Shown here piece after piece: positions 1 to 4,679 of a stretch of 5,540 nucleotides of DNA. The DNA comes from Candidatus Aenigmatarchaeota archaeon. Lineage in GTDB: Archaea; Aenigmatarchaeota; Aenigmatarchaeia; GW2011-AR5. Where the stretch lies: positions 1 through 5,540 of the forward strand of contig JACQNX010000017.1 in NCBI GenBank assembly GCA_016202875.1. Direction: 5' to 3'. A program made the translations under genes and the position numbers. The notes beneath the pieces were generated by a model that was given only the letters and a program-made list of their open reading frames with translations, was not told the DNA's origin and ran no database searches. Position 1 is the stretch's first letter; every line of letters starts with the position of its first letter.

Positions 1-294
1 ACGCAGTACGTTGAGTACAAAGCCAGAGAAAAGGGCATAAAAGTTGTCAGAATTTCGGAGAGGAACTCTTCCATAACCTGCTCACGGTGCGGCTGCGCAG
101 ACAAAGGGAACAGAAAGTCACAGGGACTTTTCAGGTGCAAGTCCTGCGGATTCGAGATTAATGCTGACGTCAATGGCGTCAGGAATATCCTTAAATTTTC
201 CGGAGGCTACATGCTTCCGGAACGGGCTGTTTGTGATCCAGCCCCAGAGCGCGCGTTTAGCGCGCAACCCGAGCTTCCATGCCTGAGGCACTGA
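1..294 (+). CDS. tnpB: TnpB (IS200/IS605-IS1341 type RNA-guided nuclease), C-terminal fragment
   Basis: The reading frame is open from the first base of the window, so the start and most of the protein lie outside; 97 residues and a TGA stop (292-294) are visible. A four-cysteine zinc ribbon is present (CxxC at fragment residues 27 and 30, CxxC at 46 and 49). It is followed directly by FEINADVNGVRNIL, in which Asp56 fits the third RuvC catalytic acid; this ribbon followed by NADVN(A/G)xxNI is the hallmark of the TnpB C-terminus. Family knowledge: TnpB is a transposon-encoded, omega-RNA-guided DNA endonuclease, the ancestor of Cas12, that helps its element persist. Whether the N-terminal RuvC residues are intact, or a TnpA transposase is linked, cannot be seen. 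The last 30 or so residues are low in recognisable motifs and overlap a strongly structured RNA region. Confidence 0.93.
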   Translation, partial: TQYVEYKAREKGIKVVRISERNSSITCSRCGCADKGNRKSQGLFRCKSCGFEINADVNGVRNILKFSGGYMLPERAVCDPAPERAFSAQPELPCLRH

Positions 295-331
295 AAAGGA
301 AGCCCGCGGATTTATCCGCGGGAGGAGGTCA
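199..331 (+). ncRNA. Candidate omega-RNA (TnpB guide-RNA scaffold) overlapping the tnpB 3' end
   Basis: Five hairpins follow one another on the plus strand. They are 199-206 with 214-221 (8 bp, one G-U), 224-229 with 239-244 (GGGCTG/CAGCCC), 249-254 with 260-265 (GCGCGC, loop GTTTA), 280-283 with 287-290 (TGCC/GGCA), and 303-310 with 315-322 (CCCGCGGA/TCCGCGGG, loop TTTA). The last is followed by GGAGGAGGTCA. Family knowledge: TnpB omega-RNAs are made from the 3' end of tnpB and the right end of the element, and their guide segment is the flanking DNA just beyond. The position and fold agree. The 5' boundary is arbitrary and the 3' boundary is inferred from the GTCA motif; bases from about 332 on would be the guide. 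No homology search was possible. Confidence 0.55.
303..322 (+). repeat. Perfect 8-bp inverted repeat at the presumed right end of the tnpB element
   Basis: CCCGCGGA and TCCGCGGG flank a TTTA loop. It lies 8 bases after the tnpB stop and 6 bases before the stop of the convergent gene. It fits the subterminal right-end palindrome of an IS200/IS605-like element and the last stem of its omega-RNA. It could also slow transcription from either side, but there is no following T-run on the plus strand, so I do not call it an intrinsic terminator. Confidence 0.65.
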
Positions 332-796
332 CCCGTGATAGACAGTCTTCTCGTCCTTGAATGTCATCCCATTCCAGCTGTCGGACATACTCCTGCACAA
401 AGTCGCCAGCTCTTCCCCCAACTCGTTGTTCCAGAAATCCCATGTCTTTTTTATCCACTCAGCTGTCATTTTTTCATCGGGCTTGACACTGAGCAGGTTG
501 TTTTCCCATTTCAGCACCTGGATCCTCTTGTAGAGGGCAAAAAGCTTCTCCCTTTCCCGTTCTGTTATCATGTCCTGCTCAAAGAGGCAGGAAAATGTCT
601 CAGCTCCGCCTATAATAGGTTCAATCACCCTCTCTGTGAAAGAAAAAAGCCTGTCAGAAATTTCTATTCTTATGTGATCAATGAGCTTGTCGCCATTGTC
701 GATCTCAAATTTGAATGCATCCTTGAGTTCCTGAAGATGCGGAAGCTTGAATTTATCCTGGACTTTTTTGTACTGTTCAAGAATTTGCGTGTCCAT
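329..796 (-). CDS. Uncharacterised soluble 155-residue protein, 3' end abutting the tnpB element
   Basis: I do not recognise a family. The protein is charged and probably largely helical, with several aromatic residues around residues 90-145 (WENN, EWIKKTWDFWNNELGEE) and no signal peptide or membrane segment. The start is well supported: GGTGA, a Shine-Dalgarno match to the archaeal 16S end, lies at 805-801, five bases upstream of the ATG, and a TATA-like box is at 831-840. The stop codon (TGA, complement of 329-331) lies in the GTCA that closes the right end of the neighbouring element, so the natural C-terminus may have been trimmed or replaced by the insertion. A 162-residue frame on the other strand covers the same DNA but lacks these start signals and protein-like composition. 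It is divergent from pyrH; no functional link is evident. Confidence 0.75.
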   Translation of the reverse strand: MDTQILEQYKKVQDKFKLPHLQELKDAFKFEIDNGDKLIDHIRIEISDRLFSFTERVIEPIIGGAETFSCLFEQDMITEREREKLFALYKRIQVLKWENNLLSVKPDEKMTAEWIKKTWDFWNNELGEELATLCRSMSDSWNGMTFKDEKTVYHG

Positions 797-800
797 AGAT

Positions 801-805
801 TCACC
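801..805 (-). promoter_or_regulatory. Shine-Dalgarno GGTGA for the 329-796 gene
   Basis: On the minus strand GGTGA is followed by ATCT and then the ATG at 796-794. This is the expected distance and matches the GGAGGTGATC consensus, so it fixes the start. Confidence 0.7.
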
Positions 806-830
806 GGCTGTACAAAACTATAATTCCAAA

Positions 831-840
831 CTATAAATAG
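831..840. promoter_or_regulatory. TATA-like box in the divergent promoter between the 155-aa gene and pyrH
   Basis: CTATAAATAG reads almost the same on both strands (CTATTTATAG in reverse). It lies about 39 bases from the minus-strand ATG (796) and 44 bases from the pyrH ATG (880). With archaeal initiation about 25 bases downstream, either gene would have a leader of roughly 13-18 bases. For pyrH, TTTTAAA at 852-858 is an alternative that would give a leaderless message. No transcript evidence is available. Confidence 0.5.
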
Positions 841-879
841 ATTTTTTCATGTTTTAAAGACCCTTGACAAAAAAGGAAC

Positions 880-1527
880 ATGAAAATCGTAGTGAAAATA
901 GGCGGATCTTTGTGCTTCAATGAAAACAGCCCAAAATTTTCTTATTTTTCCAAACTAATTCCAGTTCTCAAGCAACTCAAGAACCAGCACCAGCTAATCG
1001 TCGCTATCGGCGGCGGCAAGGCAAACAGAAAATTCTACAAATCCATAGAGAAATTCTACCTCTCCAACGAGCAAAAGGAATGGATCGCCATAGACATGCT
1101 GAGGGCAAATGCCCGCTTTATCGCTTGCCTTCTGAAAACAAAGCCCATATTTTCCTTGGACGAAATAACAAGCAAAACAGAAGGCGTCATCTCAGGCATT
1201 GCCCCTGGTAGAAGCACAGACGCCAACGCTGCGTTCGCGGCTGCAAGAATCAAAGCCGACTTGCTGGTGAAACTGACAAACGTTGACGGTATCTACACGA
1301 AAGACCCAAGAAAATTCAGGTCAGCAAAAAAACTTGATCATGTGAAATTTTCTGATCTTAAAAAATACAGCATCAGTGGCAAGCCTGGAAAATATGGCAT
1401 CCTTGACAAGCTTGCCATGGAAACTATCATCAGGCACAAAATCCCGACCATAGTTATGTCAGGGAAAAATCCGGAAAAGCTTCTCGCCGTCGTGAAAGGA
1501 AAGAAAATGGGGACGCTGATTTCATGA
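880..1527 (+). CDS. pyrH: Uridylate (UMP) kinase, archaeal type
   Basis: This amino-acid-kinase-fold enzyme phosphorylates UMP to UDP with ATP in cytosolic pyrimidine synthesis. Motifs in order: KIGGS near the N-terminus (residues 6-10, phosphate loop), GGGKANRKFY (44-53, nucleotide/UMP loop), GIAPGRSTDANAA (106-118), KLTNVDGIYTKDPRKF (131-146, nucleotide-binding loop) and GKYGILDKLA near 170-179. These follow archaeal PyrH closely, and 215 residues is normal for it. Isopentenyl phosphate kinase shares the fold and would suit the isoprenoid neighbours, but it needs a His after the second glycine loop (GGGxxGH); here the loop is GGGKANR, so UMP kinase is preferred. A weak AAGGA lies only two bases before the ATG, so translation may depend on a short or leaderless message. 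The stop lies in a palindrome shared with a convergent small ORF. Confidence 0.92.
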   Translation: MKIVVKIGGSLCFNENSPKFSYFSKLIPVLKQLKNQHQLIVAIGGGKANRKFYKSIEKFYLSNEQKEWIAIDMLRANARFIACLLKTKPIFSLDEITSKTEGVISGIAPGRSTDANAAFAAARIKADLLVKLTNVDGIYTKDPRKFRSAKKLDHVKFSDLKKYSISGKPGKYGILDKLAMETIIRHKIPTIVMSGKNPEKLLAVVKGKKMGTLIS

Positions 1528-1626
1528 AATGAGGGATGCATCTTTGAATACCAGAAACCACAGGCTAACAACAAACAACACTACAATCACAAATGCCGCA
1601 TACTTCTCCTGTCTTGTCAGCTCCAT
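1522..1626 (-). CDS. Small single-span membrane protein (34 residues), hypothetical
   Basis: This is a short frame starting at ATG (1626-1624) and ending at TGA (1524-1522). The N-terminus is charged (MELTRQEKYA). About 17 hydrophobic residues follow (positions 11-27, rich in V, F, L with a Trp), then a KDASLIS tail. This is the layout of a one-pass membrane mini-protein. TTTTTAAAC on the minus strand at 1655-1647 is about 25 bases upstream of the ATG, a suitable place for a TATA box driving a leaderless message. It converges with pyrH and the two stops overlap inside ATTTCATGAAAT (1519-1530). No family is recognised. A chance frame cannot be excluded at this length, but the composition and promoter position argue for a gene. 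Confidence 0.5.
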   Translation of the reverse strand: MELTRQEKYAAFVIVVLFVVSLWFLVFKDASLIS

Positions 1627-1646
1627 ACGTACCTATTCTTATGGCT

Positions 1647-1655
1647 GTTTAAAAA
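1647..1655 (-). promoter_or_regulatory. TATA-like element for the 34-residue ORF
   Basis: The minus strand reads TTTTTAAAC here, centred about 25 bases before the ATG at 1626. It lies within a 15-base palindrome, TTAAAAA-G-TTTTTAA (1649-1663). Confidence 0.4.
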
Positions 1656-1684
1656 GTTTTTAAGTAATGGCTTTGACATAGAGT

Positions 1685-1697
1685 TTTGTAATATTTT
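1685..1697 (+). promoter_or_regulatory. Possible TATA element of the tRNA-Val gene
   Basis: The AT-rich TTGTAATATTTT is centred about 28 bases before the first base of the tRNA, where an archaeal TATA box would be expected for a transcript starting near the mature 5' end. Apart from the small ORF and its promoter, this element and the adjacent inverted repeat are all I can see between pyrH and the tRNA. Confidence 0.35.
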
Positions 1698-1700
1698 GAT

Positions 1701-1720
1701 CAAACTTTTGTAAAAGTTTG
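1701..1720. repeat. Perfect 9-bp inverted repeat ending at the tRNA 5' end
   Basis: CAAACTTTT (1701-1709) and AAAAGTTTG (1712-1720) are separated by GT. The last base is the first G of the tRNA. A second palindrome, TTTGATCAAA (1696-1705), overlaps its left arm. The repeat could be a protein-binding site, or a leader structure for 5' processing if transcription starts upstream. Confidence 0.6.
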
Positions 1721-1741
1721 GGTCTGTGGTCTAGCGGTATG

Positions 1742-1769
1742 AGTTTGACGCAAAGCGTCTTACTACCAA
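1742..1769 (+). other. tRNA intron 1 (28 bases), D-arm, between positions 23 and 24
   Basis: The intron can be placed by a clear bulge-helix-bulge. Exon GGTA (1736-1739) pairs with intron TACC (1764-1767). The three-base bulges are TG^A (1740-1742) and AA^A (1768-1770), each cut after the second base. The inner helix is 1743-1751 with 1755-1763 (GT, two U-U mismatches, GACGC/GCGTC, loop AAA). No outer helix pairs in this register, so it is the relaxed form. A one-base shift gives the same mature tRNA. The position in the D stem is non-canonical. Confidence 0.85.
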
Positions 1770-1782
1770 ACGTCGCCTTCAC

Positions 1783-1798
1783 TCTAAAGAAGGAAGAA
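1783..1798 (+). other. tRNA intron 2 (16 bases), anticodon loop, between positions 36 and 37
   Basis: CTTC (1777-1780) pairs with GAAG (1793-1796). The bulges are AC^T (1781-1783) and AA^A (1797-1799), with a minimal inner helix CT/AG (1784-1785 with 1791-1792). Cutting here leaves A37 and C38, giving the usual Val loop TTCACAC. The canonical 37/38 cut would leave U37 and pairs less well, so 36/37 is preferred. Confidence 0.75.
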
Positions 1799-1836
1799 AC
1801 GGCGAAGATTGGCGGTTCGACTCCGCCCGGACCCAT

Positions 1837-2340
1837 TTATACAACAGCTTGAATTTCTTCCATTGCATGCGCAGGTATTTTCATTCCAAGCCTGTGAGAT
1901 TTAGTTATAATGTGCCTTGTAAATTCACCATTTTCCCAAATATGCTCTGGTGTTTCATAAGACCAGTCTTCGCCGAGCAGATAGGCTATTTTGAAATTCA
2001 TATAAGCAGCATCAAAACGTCTTGGATCTATATAGCCTTTTAGATTAGGAAAAGGGTCTGTATGAAATTCGTAAACAATTCTGTCCGCAGAGATTTTAGG
2101 AAATCTGACATGAAGCCCGACGCTTTTGTCACGCTCGCCAACACAGCGTGCGAAGTCGTATGCGTTGCCTTTTGCAAAGTTCATCTGATCATAAGCAGGC
2201 TTTAATGCTCTAGAAAATAACTCATGCATAAACTCTAGAGCCTCTTCTTCTCCATGTTTTTCAACATATAGCAAGAAAACAGTTTCATATAGACCGAAGA
2301 AACGCACATCACGCGAAATATCCGGTACAAAATCTAACAT
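1837..2340 (-). CDS. Uncharacterised 167-residue protein
   Basis: I do not recognise the family. The protein has no membrane segment or signal peptide. The first 50 residues look helical (FFGLYETVFLLYVEKHGEEEALEFMHELF). The middle holds YDFARCVGERDKSVGLHVRFP, with one cysteine (residue 66), and VYEFHTDPFPNLKGYIDP. The C-terminal third has AYLLGEDWSYETPEHIWENGEF, rich in aromatic and acidic residues. His, Asp, Cys and Trp residues are dense enough for an enzyme or ligand-binding domain, but no catalytic signature can be named. An in-frame TAG lies just upstream of the ATG, so this is the longest possible start. A TATA-like element sits 25-26 bases upstream, which suggests a leaderless or very short-leader message. 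The stop is one base from the tRNA-Val 3' end, in convergent orientation. Confidence 0.82.
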   Translation of the reverse strand: MLDFVPDISRDVRFFGLYETVFLLYVEKHGEEEALEFMHELFSRALKPAYDQMNFAKGNAYDFARCVGERDKSVGLHVRFPKISADRIVYEFHTDPFPNLKGYIDPRRFDAAYMNFKIAYLLGEDWSYETPEHIWENGEFTRHIITKSHRLGMKIPAHAMEEIQAVV

Positions 2341-2361
2341 ATGTCCACTATCAATAAAATC

Positions 2362-2370
2362 CTTTTAAAG
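2362..2370. promoter_or_regulatory. Symmetric TATA-like element serving both directions
   Basis: CTTTTAAAG reads CTTTAAAAG on the other strand. Its centre (2366) is 26 bases from the ATG of the minus-strand gene (2340) and 25 bases from an ATG on the plus strand (2391). These are the distances expected for archaeal leaderless starts on each side. A second candidate for the plus direction is CTATAA near 2376-2381, which would start the transcript around 2404. Confidence 0.45.
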
Positions 2371-2390
2371 ATTCCCTATAACCTAAACCT

Positions 2391-2444
2391 ATGAAAAATA
2401 AAATGGCAGTACGATTTGCGACGCAGGAGCAAAGGGTACTATGA
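2391..2444 (+). CDS. Possible 17-residue leader ORF ahead of mvaD
   Basis: ATG at 2391 opens a 17-codon frame whose TGA (2442-2444) overlaps the mvaD start as ATGA. The frame differs from mvaD, so it is not an N-terminal extension; the decarboxylase family normally begins at the 2441 ATG. The ORF starts about 25 bases after a TATA-like element and could be the leaderless first reading frame of the operon, coupling translation into mvaD. The peptide has no recognisable motif and could be chance. GGAG at 2426-2429 and GGGT at 2434-2437 are weak ribosome-binding candidates for mvaD itself. Confidence 0.3.
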   Translation: MKNKMAVRFATQEQRVL

Positions 2445-3430
2445 AAGCAACAGCGATAGCGAATGCGAACATCGCACTTGTTAAATACTGGGGAAAGAGG
2501 AACAAGGAACTCATCCTGCCGTTCAACAGCAGCATATCCATGACCTGTGATGGCTTGCATACAAAGACGACAGTGGATTTTTCAGGCAGCTACGGCAAAG
2601 ACACGGTGCTTATCAACGATGAGGAATTGAAGAAAGATGAAAAGAACATCATGGCTCATATAGAGCGGATAAGACAGATGGCAGGCATAACAGACAAGGC
2701 AAAGATCATCTCCGAGTCTAATTTCCCCGTAGCAGCTGGCCTGGCGTCTTCTGCTTCGGGCCTTGCGGCACTCACCCTTGCCGCAAGCAAGGCAGCAGGC
2801 TTGAATCTAAATGAGAAAGAGCTTACGATTCTATCCCGTCTTGGCTCCGGTTCTGCATCACGTTCCATTCCAGAGGGCTTTGTGGAATGGCATCATGGCG
2901 AGAAGGAAGACGGCTCTGACAGCTTCGCAGAGAGCATAGCATCGAAGAGTCACTGGCCAGAATTCAGGATGCTCGCCTGCATAGTGAGCGAAGCCAGAAA
3001 ACCTGTCGGGAGCCGCGCAGGCATGGCCCAGACAGTTGACAATTGCCCATATTATGAAGGATGGCTGAAGACAGTCAACGATGATATAGCCGCGGTGAAG
3101 AAAGGCATTGCCGAAAGGAATTTCACATTGGTCGGCTCAACAGCAGAAAAGAACACATTGAAGATGCACGCGCTTATGATGACCACCACGCCGGCTATTA
3201 TATATTGGATTCCGCAGACGCTCGAGATAATGCACAGCGTCATGCTATGGCGTGAGGAAGGGCTTGAGTCTTACTTCACCATAGATGGTGGCCCTCAGGT
3301 AAAAGTAATTTGCCTGCAGAAAGATGAAAAAGAAATTCTGTCAAGGCTCTCCTCCCTCGACTGCGTCATTAGGGCAATAAACTGCCCGCCAGGCGGCGGC
3401 GCGCAACTTTCTAATAGTCATTTGTTCTGA
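2441..3430 (+). CDS. mvaD: Diphosphomevalonate decarboxylase (GHMP kinase family)
   Basis: The family performs ATP-dependent decarboxylation of mevalonate 5-diphosphate to isopentenyl diphosphate, the last step of the classical mevalonate pathway. The sequence is complete at 329 residues, a normal bacterial length. Motifs in order: NIALVKYWGKRN (residues 10-21, with the conserved Lys15), LPFNSSISMT (26-35), the ATP loop FPVAAGLASSASGLAAL (95-111), GSGSASRS (135-142, with the conserved Ser and Arg141), VGSRAGM (189-195, the Ser-Arg pair seen in bacterial enzymes), the MHA segment near 242-244, and FTIDGGPQVKV with the catalytic Asp282. The C-terminus ends in the usual PPGGGAQ-like glycine turn. 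The usual DAGPN is DGGPQ here. Some relatives decarboxylate the monophosphate instead (phosphomevalonate decarboxylases), and this cannot be settled by eye. It leads a three-gene isoprenoid operon. Confidence 0.93.
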   Translation: MKATAIANANIALVKYWGKRNKELILPFNSSISMTCDGLHTKTTVDFSGSYGKDTVLINDEELKKDEKNIMAHIERIRQMAGITDKAKIISESNFPVAAGLASSASGLAALTLAASKAAGLNLNEKELTILSRLGSGSASRSIPEGFVEWHHGEKEDGSDSFAESIASKSHWPEFRMLACIVSEARKPVGSRAGMAQTVDNCPYYEGWLKTVNDDIAAVKKGIAERNFTLVGSTAEKNTLKMHALMMTTTPAIIYWIPQTLEIMHSVMLWREEGLESYFTIDGGPQVKVICLQKDEKEILSRLSSLDCVIRAINCPPGGGAQLSNSHLF

Positions 3431-3435
3431 ATTGT

Positions 3436-4674
3436 ATGATGGCAAAAGTAATAGCGCTGGATTTTGACGGAGTTCTTGTAGACAGTGCAGGCGGCTGGGC
3501 ATTTTTTTGTAGTAAAGCATGGAAAGATATAGGAAATAGAAAAGGCCCTTCTGTTGCAGCAATAAAGCGTTATAGGCCTTACATAAAGAATGCAACAGAC
3601 TCCTATGGATTGTTGGTGCTCTTATCGCGTGCAAGTAAAATTACAAGAGCATCTGTAAAAAAGGAGACAGGAAAAAATCCTGAAAAAGCAAAAGAATTTT
3701 CAGCAGCATTTTTCAAGGAAAAGGACGAGTTCATAAAGCATCACAAGGCCAAGTTCTGCGATTTATATGCGCCTTACACATTCGCACTGCCTTTTTTCAG
3801 GGACTTGGCACAGAAAAATAAAGTCTACATATCTACAAATAATAAAAAAGAACCGGTTGCGCTTGTTCTAAAAAGATCAAAAATATCTATAGATGAAAAT
3901 AACATCCTTGATCATTCACTTTCTTTGGACAAAAAGAATCACATTGAAATTATTCAAGAAAGAGAGCATGTAGCAGTGCGGAATATACTTTTCATAGACG
4001 ACTCGATGGACCATCTTGAAAATACGGCAAAAATTGGAGCGCAATGTGCTTTAGCTTCATGGGGCTACGTTCTTCCGGAAGACATTAAGAAAGCCAAAAA
4101 ATTAGGTATGATGATTCTTGATAAAGACAATCTAAATCAGTTCCTTGTAACAGATAACCCTCAAGAACAATTTGTGATTGTCGACGAAAACAACAACGCC
4201 ATCGGCAAAGCTCCGCGTGGAGAAGTGCATTCAAAAGGCATCTGGCATAGAGGAGTGCATATCCTGATTTTTAATTCAAAGAACGAAATACTTTTGCAGA
4301 AGCGCAGCATGACCAAGGACTTGTATAAGGGCTACTGGACCGACGCAGCAACAGGGCATGTAAGTGCAGGAGACAGCTATGAGTCAGCAGCCAAGCGCGA
4401 ACTCAAGGAAGAACTAGGAATAAGTACAAAATTAACACGCCTACTTGATTTCAGGAAATTCACTGGCAATGACAACGAATTCATAAGGGTCTTCGTTGGC
4501 AGGCACGATGGTCCGTTCAGAGTGAATAAGGAAGAAGTGGACTTTGTGAAATTCTTTTCCTATGACAAAGTTCTGAAACTAATGAGAAAGGAGAAGTTTA
4601 CACCTGCAACAATTGTCATTTTTGAAGAGACCAGAAAGCGCCCAGAACTTTTAAAAAGACTTCTGTCATCGTGA
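3436..4674 (+). CDS. HAD-family phosphatase fused to a YfcD-like Nudix hydrolase
   Basis: This 412-residue cytosolic protein has two enzyme domains. Residues 1 to about 235 are a haloacid dehalogenase fold: DFDGVL (nucleophile Asp9 and Asp11), YISTNN (Ser133/Thr134, motif II), KK at 166-167 (motif III) and FIDDS (Asp188/Asp189, motif IV), with a helical cap between motifs I and II. Residues about 244-412 are a Nudix domain. Its box begins at Gly307 and contains REL-EE-G at 321-328, with Asp313 in place of the first Glu. Alignment by eye to E. coli IPP isomerase keeps two N-terminal histidines (265, 271), His308 and Glu348, but the catalytic cysteine position holds Thr306. The HDGPF (357-361) and EEVDFVKFF (366-374) segments match YfcD better. 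It starts 5 bases after mvaD and ends 5 bases before mevalonate kinase. A role in isoprenoid phosphate metabolism is an inference; the substrate is unknown. Confidence 0.9.
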   Translation: MMAKVIALDFDGVLVDSAGGWAFFCSKAWKDIGNRKGPSVAAIKRYRPYIKNATDSYGLLVLLSRASKITRASVKKETGKNPEKAKEFSAAFFKEKDEFIKHHKAKFCDLYAPYTFALPFFRDLAQKNKVYISTNNKKEPVALVLKRSKISIDENNILDHSLSLDKKNHIEIIQEREHVAVRNILFIDDSMDHLENTAKIGAQCALASWGYVLPEDIKKAKKLGMMILDKDNLNQFLVTDNPQEQFVIVDENNNAIGKAPRGEVHSKGIWHRGVHILIFNSKNEILLQKRSMTKDLYKGYWTDAATGHVSAGDSYESAAKRELKEELGISTKLTRLLDFRKFTGNDNEFIRVFVGRHDGPFRVNKEEVDFVKFFSYDKVLKLMRKEKFTPATIVIFEETRKRPELLKRLLSS

Positions 4675-4679
4675 TATAC

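Larger units (their letters stand above)
1720..1835 (+). tRNA. tRNA-Val (anticodon CAC) with two introns
   Basis: After removal of two inserts (28 and 16 bases) a standard 72-base tRNA folds. The acceptor is GGGTCTG/CGGACCC with A73 (1720-1726, 1828-1835). The D stem GTC/GAC is complete only after the first insert is removed. The anticodon stem is TCGCC/GGCGA (1773-1777, 1801-1805), the mature anticodon loop TTCACAC, the variable loop AGATT, and the T arm GGCGG-TTCGACT-CCGCC (1811-1827). The anticodon is CAC, reading GUG. The exon segment GACGTCGCCTTCAC resembles other archaeal tRNA-Val genes as I know them. CCA is not encoded, so it must be added after transcription. Removing the second insert at other points could give GAA (Phe) or CAA (Leu) anticodons, but these need unusual splice positions and do not match the body. 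Confidence 0.92.

Noticed and set aside
303..322. Intrinsic transcription terminator
   Set aside because: The stem is strong, but it is followed by GGAGGAGG on the plus strand and lacks a T-run; right end or omega-RNA stem fits better.
335..823. 162-residue plus-strand frame opposite the 155-residue gene
   Set aside because: It is antisense to a frame with a good Shine-Dalgarno site and TATA box, and its composition (rich in Cys, Pro and Phe with no motif) looks like a shadow.
880..1527. Isopentenyl phosphate kinase, tempting because of the mevalonate genes nearby
   Set aside because: The family's His after the second glycine loop is absent (GGGKANR), while the VDGIYTKDP segment and the C-terminal motifs match archaeal UMP kinase.
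1338..1574. 78-residue minus-strand frame over the pyrH 3' end
   Set aside because: It is antisense to conserved pyrH motifs, and the more convincing minus-strand frame here is the 34-residue one in a different phase.
2351..2560. 69-residue minus-strand frame over the mvaD start
   Set aside because: It is cysteine-rich and motif-free, and is antisense to the conserved N-terminus of mvaD and its promoter region.
3436..4674. Calling the Nudix half IPP isomerase (idi)
   Set aside because: The catalytic Cys is replaced by Thr306 and the C-terminal part follows YfcD, so the name would overstate the evidence.
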